Assembly (NCBI GenBank): GCA_945896935.1
Contig: CAMDER010000030.1
Coordinates: 1-13,856, forward strand
DNA length: 13,856 nt
Direction of reading: 5' to 3'
Source of the DNA: Bifidobacterium breve
GTDB lineage: Bacteria > Actinomycetota > Acidimicrobiia > Acidimicrobiales > Ilumatobacteraceae
Shown here: positions 5,960-13,228 of the stretch, piece by piece
How positions within the stretch are numbered: position 1 is the stretch's first letter
Layout: each line of letters starts with the position of its first letter
Notes under the pieces: generated by a model
Seen by the model: only the letters and a program-made list of their open reading frames with translations
What the model was told of the DNA's origin: nothing
The model's database searches: none
Translations under genes and position numbers: made by a program

Positions 5960-7444
5960 ATGTACCGCATCGATCATTGGATCGACGGACACACCGTCGC
6001 TAGTACTTCAGGACGAAATGGAAACATTTTCGATCCAGCAACCGGTCAGGTACAAGGCACGGTTGCTTTTGCTGATGTCTCCGAAGTTGACAAAGCAGTC
6101 GCTAATGCAAAAGCGGCTTTGCCGGCATGGCGCGCAACAAACCTTTCACGTCGCGCCGAGATCATGTTCAACATGCGTGAGTTGGTGTCGGCCAATCGTA
6201 AAGAAATTGCGGCGTTGCTCACCAAAGAGCACGGCAAAGTAACGGCCGATGCATTGGGCGAACTTGCGCGTGGCCTCGAAAACATCGAGTACGCGTGCGG
6301 TATCCCGAACCTTCTCAAAGGTGGGTACTCCGAACAGGCATCAGCCGGTGTTGACGTGTACAACGTTCGTCAGCCACTTGGTGTCGTTGCCGGTATCACA
6401 CCTTTCAACTTCCCCGCGATGGTTCCGATGTGGATGTTTGCCAATGCTGTTGCGTGCGGCAATACGTTCATTTTGAAGCCGTCAGAAAAAGATCCGTCAG
6501 CAGCAATGTTGATTGCCGAATTGCTGAAGCAGGCCGGACTTCCCGACGGCGTTTTCAATGTTGTGCATGGTGACAAGGTGGCTGTTGATCGTTTGCTTGA
6601 TCACCCCGACATCGCTGCAGTGAGCTTCGTTGGTTCAACTCCTATCGCTCGTTACATCTACGAAACTGGTACCAAGAACGGCAAGCGCGTGCAGGCCCTT
6701 GGTGGCGCAAAGAATCACATGTTGGTTCTTCCAGATGCCGATCTCGATATGGCAGCCGATGCTTTGGTGAGCGCTGCTTATGGTTCGGCAGGCGAGCGCT
6801 GCATGGCAATTTCGGTTGTCTTGGCCGTTGACACCATTGCCGACGATCTCGTGAGCAAAGTGCAAAGCCGAATTCCGAATATTGTCGTTGGTAACGGAAG
6901 CGACCCGTCAAGCGAAATGGGTCCGCTCATTACTGGCGAACATCGCGACAAGGTCGCAAGTTATGTTGCGGCAGCCGCAGGCGAAGGGGCAAAGGTAGTT
7001 GTTGATGGCCGCGATGGAGCACCGACCGAAGGCTTCTTCTTAAAGCCAAGTCTGATCGATCATGCAAAGCCCGGAATGAAGTGTTATGACGACGAAATTT
7101 TCGGACCAGTTCTTACTGTTGTGCGCGTCAAGTCGTATGAAGAAGGTTTGCAACTCATCAATGACAATCAATTCGGAAACGGCACGGCTATCTTTACTCG
7201 TGATGGCGGCGTCGCTCGTCAGTTCCAGTTTGACGTGAATGTCGGAATGGTCGGAATCAATGTGCCGATTCCTGTGCCGGTTTCGTACTACTCATTTGGT
7301 GGATGGAAGGCCAGTTTGTTTGGCGACTTACACATGTATGGTCCCGACGGAATTCAGTTCTATACCCGCAGCAAAGTTGTCACGTCACGTTGGCCTGACC
7401 CTCGAACCAGCAAAGTCGATCTCGGCTTTCCGCAGAATAGGTAA
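5960..7444 (+). CDS. mmsA: CoA-acylating (methyl)malonate-semialdehyde dehydrogenase
   Basis: The enzyme converts malonate semialdehyde to acetyl-CoA plus CO2, or methylmalonate semialdehyde to propionyl-CoA, reducing NAD+. These are the end steps of uracil and thymine catabolism, respectively. The 494-aa protein has the aldehyde-dehydrogenase order: ITPFNFPAMVP (Asn150), LKPSEKDPSAA, FVGSTPIA, and the nucleophile Cys281 in GERCMAIS. The usual ALDH general-base glutamate is replaced by Asn252 in GGAKNHM, a hallmark of the MMSDH subfamily. EIFGPVL (Glu379) and INVPIPVPVSYYSFGGWK follow as expected. ATG 5960 has AAGGAG at 5948-5953. The gene lies between hydA and the LLM oxidoreductase gene, fitting a pathway-end role. 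It needs a transaminase to link it with the amidohydrolase product, and none is encoded in the window. A role in valine or inositol catabolism is possible but less supported by context. Confidence 0.92.
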   Translation: MYRIDHWIDGHTVASTSGRNGNIFDPATGQVQGTVAFADVSEVDKAVANAKAALPAWRATNLSRRAEIMFNMRELVSANRKEIAALLTKEHGKVTADALGELARGLENIEYACGIPNLLKGGYSEQASAGVDVYNVRQPLGVVAGITPFNFPAMVPMWMFANAVACGNTFILKPSEKDPSAAMLIAELLKQAGLPDGVFNVVHGDKVAVDRLLDHPDIAAVSFVGSTPIARYIYETGTKNGKRVQALGGAKNHMLVLPDADLDMAADALVSAAYGSAGERCMAISVVLAVDTIADDLVSKVQSRIPNIVVGNGSDPSSEMGPLITGEHRDKVASYVAAAAGEGAKVVVDGRDGAPTEGFFLKPSLIDHAKPGMKCYDDEIFGPVLTVVRVKSYEEGLQLINDNQFGNGTAIFTRDGGVARQFQFDVNVGMVGINVPIPVPVSYYSFGGWKASLFGDLHMYGPDGIQFYTRSKVVTSRWPDPRTSKVDLGFPQNR

Positions 7445-7452
7445 GTCACATC

Positions 7453-8481
7453 ATGGAAATCGGTGTCGTACTACAAACAACTCCTCCCAGTGCGCGAGTC
7501 GTCGACTTAGCGAAGAAGGCCGAGGCCTACGGCTTCACACATGTGTGGACTTTTGACAGTCATATTTTGTGGCAAGAACCATTTCCGATTTTCGCTCAAA
7601 TTTTGGCCGAGACGCGCAACGTGATTGTTGGCCCGATGGTCACTAATCCGGCAACGCGCGACTGGACCGTGACTGCAAGTTTGTTTGCAACTCTGAACGA
7701 GATGTATGGCAACCGAACTGTGATTGGTATTGGTCGAGGTGACTCGGCAGTACGAGTCACCAACGGTAAGCCAACAACTTTGGCAACGTTGCGAGAAAGC
7801 ATTCATGTCATTCGTGAACTTGCCAATGGTCGTTCGGTGAATTACAAAGATTCCGAACTTCGTTTGCCATGGGCAGGTAAATCGCGGGCCGAAGTTTGGG
7901 TTGCTGCTTACGGCCCGAAGGCGCTGGCGTTAACCGGCGAAGTTGGCGACGGATTCATTTTGCAACTTGCTGATCCGAGCATCACCGAATGGACAATCAA
8001 AGCGGTACGTGACGCTGCCGCTGCTGCCGGACGTGACCCCAAGAGCGTCAAGATTTGTGTTGCAGCGCCGGCGTATGTCACCGACGGAAGTGAAGCCGGT
8101 ATGGCCCATGGACTCGAGCAGTGCCGCTGGTTTGGTGGCATGGTCGGTAATCACGTCGCTGACATTGTTGAGCGTTACGGCGATTCTGCTCCTGTGCCGA
8201 AAGCTCTGACCGATTACATCAAGGGTCGCCAGGGTTACGACTACAACGAGCACGGTAAGGCTGGCAATAGCCATACCAGTTTCGTCCCAGACGAGATCAT
8301 TGATCGCTTTTGCATCGTGGGTCCTGTTGAGACTCATGTCAAGCGCCTCAACGAATTACGCGACATGGGCGTCGATCAATTCTCGGTCTATTTACAACAT
8401 GATGCAAAAGATGAAACATTGCGGGCTTACGGTGAAAAAGTAATTCCAGTTATTACCGACCATGTGAGAGCCAAATCATGA
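7453..8481 (+). CDS. LLM-class F420-dependent oxidoreductase
   Basis: This 342-aa protein belongs to the luciferase-like monooxygenase superfamily, in the F420-type branch related to methylenetetrahydromethanopterin reductase. Visible signatures are the N-terminal barrel start MEIGVVLQTTPPSARVVDLAKKAEAYGF, PMVTNPATRD (61-70), the cofactor-loop GIGRGDSAVR (92-101), AAYGPKALALTGEVGDGFIL, and the C-terminal CIVGPVETHVKRLNELRDMGVDQF. From memory it most resembles the CPS_4043-like family (TIGR03842), whose function is unassigned and which often neighbours hydantoinase genes; this was not checked. ATG 7453 follows the mmsA stop by 8 nt, and the gene's TGA overlaps the next ATG by 4 nt, so it is translationally coupled on both sides. 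A role as an F420H2-dependent pyrimidine-ring reductase is a hypothesis. A RutA-like monooxygenase is less likely because RutA makes dihydropyrimidinase unnecessary. Confidence 0.85.
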   Translation: MEIGVVLQTTPPSARVVDLAKKAEAYGFTHVWTFDSHILWQEPFPIFAQILAETRNVIVGPMVTNPATRDWTVTASLFATLNEMYGNRTVIGIGRGDSAVRVTNGKPTTLATLRESIHVIRELANGRSVNYKDSELRLPWAGKSRAEVWVAAYGPKALALTGEVGDGFILQLADPSITEWTIKAVRDAAAAAGRDPKSVKICVAAPAYVTDGSEAGMAHGLEQCRWFGGMVGNHVADIVERYGDSAPVPKALTDYIKGRQGYDYNEHGKAGNSHTSFVPDEIIDRFCIVGPVETHVKRLNELRDMGVDQFSVYLQHDAKDETLRAYGEKVIPVITDHVRAKS

Positions 8482-9971
8482 CCGTTAATACCTTGGAATT
8501 GAAAGAAATCAGCAAATCGTTCCCGGGCGTACAAGCGCTGAGTAACGTGTCGCTGATCGTTCGTCCAGGAACCGTCCACGCCATTTGTGGAGAGAACGGC
8601 GCCGGAAAGTCGACGTTGATCAAAATTGCGACTGGCGCTCAAAGTGCTGATTCTGGTTTGATTCAAATCTGTGGCGATCGTATTGATCATGCAAGCCGAA
8701 GAACAGTACAAAATTTGGGTGTTCGAGCTATTTTTCAGGAGCGCCAAATTGCTCCAGATCTGTCTGTGACAGAAAATGTTTTACTTGATCGTTTGCCAAA
8801 ACGCTTCGGTCGTGTCGATTGGAAAAATGCGAAGATCCAAGCGAAGCAACGTATGGATGCCCTTGAAATTAGTCTCGACATTGACACTCCGGTGCGAAAT
8901 TTGTCAGTGGCTCAACTCCAGATGATGGAGATCGCTCGAGCAGTTAGTCTTGATGCTCGTTTGATTGTGATGGATGAGCCAACTGCCTCGTTAAGCCGCC
9001 ATGAACTCGAACCACTTTTCCGGGTGATTAACAAATTGCGCGATGGTGGTGTCTCGGTTCTCTTTATTAGTCATCATTTAGACGAAGTATTCGAGATCGC
9101 CGATGAGGTGACGGTCATGAGAGATGGTGTTGTTGTATCGCATGGTGAAATATCAGAGTTCACCCCGGCATCAATCGCCGAGCTGATGTTTGGTCGCAAG
9201 GTTTCGTCGTCCCAAGCAGATCGAACGAGTCAAGGCGATTTATCGCAGCCTCGGCTCGTGATTGACAAGGTGTGTAGTAATCGCCTCAATGATGTTTCTC
9301 TATCGGTATCTGCTGGAGAAATAGTGTCGGTCACAGGTGGTATCGGCGCTGGAGTATCAGAGTTGGCTCGAATGGCTGCTGGTGGAATGTTAAAAAGCTC
9401 CGGTGAGATTTTGGTGTATGACGATTCTCACGAATCTCATGCAATCAGCAGTCGCCGCCAAGCCCTGAATATGGGGGTCGCGTATCTACCTGCAGATCGG
9501 AAGCGGAAAGGACTCTTACTTGAACGAACTCTTTCTGACAACATCGTGCTTGGACAGCAAGCGGCAGGATCCAACCCAATTTTGACTCCTCGGAAGGTTG
9601 CCGAGTCGGCCCGAGCCATAGCCCCGTCGGCAAATATCAAAGCTGCCAATGTTGATGTTGTTGTAGGCACGCTTTCTGGCGGAAATCAACAGAAGGTGAT
9701 GATTGGCCGATGGATGGGTGTCAGCGCGCGAATCATGATTTTTGATGAACCAACTGCTGGTATTGACATTGCATCAAAATTTGAGATTTATAGTGAGCTC
9801 CGTCGCTTAGCTGATTCTGGCGTTGCAATTTTGATCTGCTCGACCGATTTTCAAGAAGTAGGACAAGTGTCAGATCGAGTCATCGTCATGCGTTCTGGGA
9901 ATATTGTTGGTGAGATAGAGGGGAGCGAAGCGACCGAAGGTCGCTTGCTAGAGATGGAGATGTCAAAATGA
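8478..9971 (+). CDS. Ribose/simple-sugar-type ABC importer, double ATP-binding subunit (RbsA-like)
   Basis: This 497-aa cytoplasmic ATPase has two fused ABC domains that power an importer. Domain 1 has Walker A GENGAGKST (38-46), a signature-like NLSVAQLQMMEIARA (141-155) and Walker B LIVMDEPTASLS (162-173). Domain 2 has the degenerate P-loop GGIGAGVSEL (287-296, no Lys) typical of RbsA second domains, a canonical LSGGNQQK signature (399-406) and Walker B IMIFDEPTAGID (419-430). The first signature reads LSVAQ instead of the LSxG form, an unusual substitution. ATG 8478 overlaps the LLM stop as ATGA. The permease start overlaps its own stop in the same way. This coupling places the importer in the pyrimidine-catabolic operon. 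Family members carry ribose, other sugars, autoinducer-2 or nucleoside-like solutes; the substrate here is unknown. Confidence 0.92.
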   Translation: MTVNTLELKEISKSFPGVQALSNVSLIVRPGTVHAICGENGAGKSTLIKIATGAQSADSGLIQICGDRIDHASRRTVQNLGVRAIFQERQIAPDLSVTENVLLDRLPKRFGRVDWKNAKIQAKQRMDALEISLDIDTPVRNLSVAQLQMMEIARAVSLDARLIVMDEPTASLSRHELEPLFRVINKLRDGGVSVLFISHHLDEVFEIADEVTVMRDGVVVSHGEISEFTPASIAELMFGRKVSSSQADRTSQGDLSQPRLVIDKVCSNRLNDVSLSVSAGEIVSVTGGIGAGVSELARMAAGGMLKSSGEILVYDDSHESHAISSRRQALNMGVAYLPADRKRKGLLLERTLSDNIVLGQQAAGSNPILTPRKVAESARAIAPSANIKAANVDVVVGTLSGGNQQKVMIGRWMGVSARIMIFDEPTAGIDIASKFEIYSELRRLADSGVAILICSTDFQEVGQVSDRVIVMRSGNIVGEIEGSEATEGRLLEMEMSK

Positions 9972-11011
9972 ATGTCGATAACCGATCGCCTTTGAAGCAA
10001 CGCATTCTGAGATCTGACGGAGTCAGGTTTATGGCTCCGTTAATCGTTGCGATCATCGCGATCTCGCTGTACACCAATGGGGAAAACGGCAATTTCCTCG
10101 GTAGCGACAACTTGAAGAACATTCTTCTTCAAGTCTCGGTCCTTGGAATCATTGCGATTGGGCAGACTCTGCTCATTGCTGCTGGTCAATTAGACCTATC
10201 TGTCGCCACGCTTGCTGCATTGGCGGGCGTCATCGGAGCGACAAGAATTAACGATGGTGGGTCCGAATTATGGGCAGTCGTTTTAGTTCTTCTGATTTGT
10301 GCTCTGTTTGGACTTCTTTGGGGAATCTTGGTAGCTGGATTAAAGATTCCTCCGTTCATTCTGACTCTTGGTGGTACCAGTTTGTTCGCGTCAATTGCTT
10401 TGCGAATCTCAAAGAGTTCTCCAGTCCCAGCGAGAGAACGGTTTGAATGGTTGGGAAGGGCCAAAGTATTTGGAGTACAAACGCCGATTTGGTATTTCCT
10501 CATTGTCGTTGTGATTGCGGCTTTCGTTATGCGGTACACGCGATTTGGGCGTCACGTATACGCAACTGGTTCAAATGAGGAAGCCTCGTATCTAACTGGT
10601 ATTCCTACCGCACGGACAAAAGTTTTATGTTTCGTTATCTCGAGCACTCTGGCTGGCTTCGCTGGGTTAGTGGCAATGGCCCGTATCTCTACTGGTGATC
10701 CACGAAATGGTTCCCAGTTGGCGTTGCAGGCCATCGCCGCGGTTGTTTTGGGTGGCGGAACCCTCGCAGGAGGACGTGGATCACCAATCGGCACTTTTAT
10801 TGGGGTAGTTCTCCTCGCAGTTGTTCAGTCTGCTTTGACATTCAACAATGTTCAGACATTCTGGAATGATGCAGTCTTTGGATTAGTGCTGATTTTTGCA
10901 GTAGTTGTGACGGCAATTGGCGATCTGCGCCGCCGACGGTTTGGAGCTCGCCCGATTTTGGCCTCTTTGATCAGAAGGTCTGAGTCGGTTCGAGTGTCGA
11001 GTGAAAAGTGA
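9968..11011 (+). CDS. Ribose-type ABC importer permease (RbsC-like)
   Basis: This 347-aa inner-membrane permease is built from hydrophobic helices from residue 21 onward (FMAPLIVAIIAISLY, VLGIIAIGQTLLIAAG, LWAVVLVLLICALFGLLWGILVAG and others). The conserved BPD_transp_2 motif AAGQLDLSVATLAALAGVIG follows the second helix. GRHVYATGSNEEASYLTGI and ALQAIAAVVLGGGTLAGGRGSPIGTFIGVVLL are the family's EAA-like coupling and C-terminal glycine-rich signatures. It forms the channel for the double ATPase encoded upstream (4-nt ATGA overlap) and the binding protein encoded downstream. The C-terminal tail is basic (RRRRFGARP). Its TGA lies inside a perfect 16-bp palindrome at 11005-11020. The substrate cannot be inferred from sequence alone. 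Confidence 0.92.
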   Translation: MNVDNRSPLKQRILRSDGVRFMAPLIVAIIAISLYTNGENGNFLGSDNLKNILLQVSVLGIIAIGQTLLIAAGQLDLSVATLAALAGVIGATRINDGGSELWAVVLVLLICALFGLLWGILVAGLKIPPFILTLGGTSLFASIALRISKSSPVPARERFEWLGRAKVFGVQTPIWYFLIVVVIAAFVMRYTRFGRHVYATGSNEEASYLTGIPTARTKVLCFVISSTLAGFAGLVAMARISTGDPRNGSQLALQAIAAVVLGGGTLAGGRGSPIGTFIGVVLLAVVQSALTFNNVQTFWNDAVFGLVLIFAVVVTAIGDLRRRRFGARPILASLIRRSESVRVSSEK

Positions 11012-11020
11012 GCTCACTTT
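11005..11020. promoter_or_regulatory. Perfect 16-bp palindrome overlapping the permease stop codon
   Basis: AAAGTGAGCTCACTTT is identical to its reverse complement and includes the permease TGA (11009-11011). It lacks a loop, so it looks more like a protein-binding operator than a hairpin terminator. It lies 51 bp before the binding-protein ATG, a suitable place to control a separate promoter for that gene. The regulator is unknown. Confidence 0.45.
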
Positions 11021-11025
11021 AAGGT

Positions 11026-11040
11026 CTACGATCAACGTAG
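11026..11040. repeat. Short inverted repeat upstream of the binding-protein gene
   Basis: CTACG (11026-11030) and CGTAG (11036-11040) are perfect inverted copies around a 5-nt loop. In RNA this gives a weak 5-bp hairpin 31 nt before the binding-protein start. It may contribute to differential expression of the binding protein or may be chance. Confidence 0.25.
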
Positions 11041-11071
11041 TAAATAAAAATCAAACACAAGGGGGAAGAAA

Positions 11072-12112
11072 ATGACAGAAGAATTTTCACACATTGGTAG
11101 GCGTCGTTTCCTACAGGGGGCAGCAGCTGTCGCAATTGGCGGCGGTTTGATTGCAGCTTGTGGTGGCGACGACGACAAGAGCACCGACGCTGCAGGCGAT
11201 TCATCAACACCTGCAGTCACCGAGGCCGGATTGATTGGGCTCACGCTCAACGGTCTGAACGACTACACGAAGGGCGTCGCGACCGGTGTTTACAAAGCAC
11301 TTGAAGGAACCGGTTACTCACTTGAGGTAGTTCAGGTCAACTATGACGCAGCCCAAGAATTAGCAGCAGCCGAAGCATTCCTTGCTAAGGGTGTTGTGGG
11401 TCTCATCATTCAGCCAAACACAGTTGAATCAGCCGGAGCCGCTGCCGAAAAGGCAGTTGCTCAGGGTGTGCCGGCTGGAAACTGCATCTGGCCAGGCGCG
11501 AGTGCTTCTGACGAATTCTTCGTCGGAGTCGCCGAGCTTGATTCGGTTCAAGGTGGCCGTTTGATCGGTGAATACCTGATAGCGAATGCGACACCAGGCA
11601 AGGTATGCGTCGTTCAAGGAGTTGTCGGTCAGGGATTCTCTGAGCGCATCGACGAAGGCCTAGACGAAGTGTTGAAGGACAGCGGTTTTGAAGTTGTTGT
11701 TCGCGAACAGGGCTTCTTCGACCGCACGAAGGCTGTCGGCGTTGTCGAGAATGCTTTCACCGCTCACCCCGATTTGGGAATCATCGTGGCTTACTCGGCG
11801 TCAATGTCGAACGGTATTTCACAGTGGCTCAAAGATCAGGGCAAGGACACGGTGTTGCACATCTCGTCTGATGCTGACGAAGAAATGATTGGTTGGATGA
11901 AGACTCCTTACCAGTCAGCAACTCGTTACTACTCGTCGGCACAAACTGGCTTGATTGCTGCGAACGCCGTTTTGGCATCACTTCGCGGTGAGACACCCGA
12001 GTTCCGTACGGTAGTTGAACAGGTGATGGCAACTTCAGAAACGATTGATTCAATCGTTGAAGCAAATCCATACATGTTCATGGAATTCAAGGACAAGGTA
12101 CAAAACATCTAA
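11072..12112 (+). CDS. ABC importer substrate-binding lipoprotein (periplasmic-binding-protein type 1, Tat-exported)
   Basis: This 346-aa protein captures the solute outside the membrane and delivers it to the permease. The N-terminus has a twin-arginine motif (GRRRFLQ, residues 9-15), a hydrophobic stretch GAAAVAIGGG and a lipobox LIAAC with Cys30. The mature protein therefore starts CGGDDDKS and is a membrane-anchored lipoprotein. The remainder has the ribose/galactose-binding order: GLIGLTLNGLNDYTKGVATGVYKAL, NYDAAQELAAAEAFLAKGVVGLIIQPN, VGVAELDSVQGGRLIGEYLI, GFSERIDEGLDEVL, YSASMSNGISQWLKDQG (Peripla_BP_4 type). ATG 11072 has AAGGGGGAAG about 5 nt upstream. It follows the permease by 60 bp. 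A stable hairpin after its stop may help raise its level above that of the other operon genes. The ligand is unknown; context suggests a pyrimidine-related compound. Confidence 0.92.
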   Translation: MTEEFSHIGRRRFLQGAAAVAIGGGLIAACGGDDDKSTDAAGDSSTPAVTEAGLIGLTLNGLNDYTKGVATGVYKALEGTGYSLEVVQVNYDAAQELAAAEAFLAKGVVGLIIQPNTVESAGAAAEKAVAQGVPAGNCIWPGASASDEFFVGVAELDSVQGGRLIGEYLIANATPGKVCVVQGVVGQGFSERIDEGLDEVLKDSGFEVVVREQGFFDRTKAVGVVENAFTAHPDLGIIVAYSASMSNGISQWLKDQGKDTVLHISSDADEEMIGWMKTPYQSATRYYSSAQTGLIAANAVLASLRGETPEFRTVVEQVMATSETIDSIVEANPYMFMEFKDKVQNI

Positions 12113-12143
12113 TTCAGATGTTGTTAGGAAGTTCGATGCGTTG

Positions 12144-12173
12144 GGTGACCCAGTCAATGGCGACTGGGTCACC
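12144..12173 (+). terminator. 12-bp perfect hairpin after the binding-protein gene (attenuator or mRNA-stabilising stem)
   Basis: GGTGACCCAGTC (12144-12155) pairs perfectly with GACTGGGTCACC (12162-12173) around a 6-nt loop. The stem is GC-rich and lies 32 nt after the binding-protein stop. No run of T follows, so it is not a classical intrinsic terminator. It more likely gives partial termination or protects the upstream mRNA from 3' exonucleases, which would favour the binding protein over the oxygenase. Confidence 0.6.
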
Positions 12174-12226
12174 GACGTATTTCTGTATGTAGATCTGGTG
12201 TAAGAATTTTTAAAATAGGAGAAAAA

Positions 12227-13228
12227 GTGGACACAGTTCCTGTCATCAATATCGCTCCATTTCTCAGTGGAACGCCCGAAGGTATGGCATCAGTTGCCAA
12301 AGAACTTGGGCAAGCCTGTGAAGAGATCGGGTTCTTTCAGATCACTGGGTATGGGGTCTCCGAAGAATTCATACAAGAGGTCTACGACATGAGTCGCAAG
12401 TTCTTTGATTTGTCTGAGGAACAAAAAGCATCTGCTGCGCAACCAGCGCCAGACCAAGTTCGTGGATGGACGGCAGTAGGGAAAGAAGGCCTTTCGTACT
12501 CACTCGACGAGGTCGCCCCCGGAGATCTGAAAGAAAAAATGGACATGGGTCCATTTAATGTGGCTGACGATGAGTACCACCGAGGAGAAGCCGCTGGGCC
12601 ACACTTCGCACCTAATGTTTGGCCAAGTGCGCTCCCCGATATGAGAGCAGTATGGGAACGCTATTTCGCTGAGATGAGTGAAGTATCGCGCCAAGTGATG
12701 AGAATTTTTGCAATCGCTCTCAACCTCGATATCAATTATTTTGAGGACAAAATTAATGAGCACATCAGTATGTTCCGAGCTGTGAACTATCCCGATCAGC
12801 CCACCCCACCGTTGCCAGGGCAATTGCGTGCAGGCGCACATACCGACTATGGAAGTCTCACACTTCTCCGCCAAGAGCAGAGACCTGGTGGCTTGCAAGT
12901 CATGACAAAGTCTGGTGAATGGTTCGACGTGCCCGCCATTAAAGGTGCTCTTGTTGTCAACATCGGAGATTTAATGTCTGAATGGACTAACGATCTATGG
13001 GTCTCAACACTCCACCGTGTTGTTAACCCACCTCGAGATGCTGCCAACGATTCTCGCCGCATTTCTCTAGTTTTCTTCCATCAACCAAACTATGACGCGA
13101 TGATTTCGTGTCTACCAACTTGCTTGCAACCCGGAGAAACTGCAAAACATGCTCCGATGTCATCTGGTGAACATCTATTTTCAAAGTTCGTCAAGCAAGC
13201 CACTTTCGGACAAGGAATTAACAAGTGA
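12227..13228 (+). CDS. Isopenicillin-N-synthase-type Fe(II)/2-oxoglutarate-dependent oxygenase
   Basis: This 333-aa non-haem iron oxygenase has a DIOX_N-like N-terminal region (VPVINIAPFL, ACEEIGFFQITGYGV) and a double-stranded beta-helix core. The iron triad is visible: His205 and Asp207 (AGAHTDYGSLTLL) and His263 (STLHRVVNPP). The co-substrate motif is R278-x-S280 (RRISLVFF). The R-x-S motif favours 2-oxoglutarate use, although true IPNS shares it. GTG 12227 follows AGGAG (12217-12221). The stop overlaps the VOC start by 4 nt. The gene is separated from the importer by a 114-bp gap with a hairpin. Family members hydroxylate small molecules; fungal thymine-7-hydroxylase belongs to this superfamily, making a pyrimidine substrate conceivable (inference). 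An unrelated small-molecule substrate is equally possible from sequence alone. Confidence 0.88.
   Translation: MDTVPVINIAPFLSGTPEGMASVAKELGQACEEIGFFQITGYGVSEEFIQEVYDMSRKFFDLSEEQKASAAQPAPDQVRGWTAVGKEGLSYSLDEVAPGDLKEKMDMGPFNVADDEYHRGEAAGPHFAPNVWPSALPDMRAVWERYFAEMSEVSRQVMRIFAIALNLDINYFEDKINEHISMFRAVNYPDQPTPPLPGQLRAGAHTDYGSLTLLRQEQRPGGLQVMTKSGEWFDVPAIKGALVVNIGDLMSEWTNDLWVSTLHRVVNPPRDAANDSRRISLVFFHQPNYDAMISCLPTCLQPGETAKHAPMSSGEHLFSKFVKQATFGQGINK

Noticed and set aside
7453..8481. RutA-type pyrimidine monooxygenase as identity of the LLM protein
   Set aside because: RutA opens the uracil ring directly and works with RutB-F. None of those are here, while dihydropyrimidinase is present. The sequence looks more like F420-type Mer relatives.
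12144..12173. Classical intrinsic terminator
   Set aside because: The stem is perfect, but the bases after it (GACGTATTTC) contain no T-run, so strong Rho-independent termination is unlikely.
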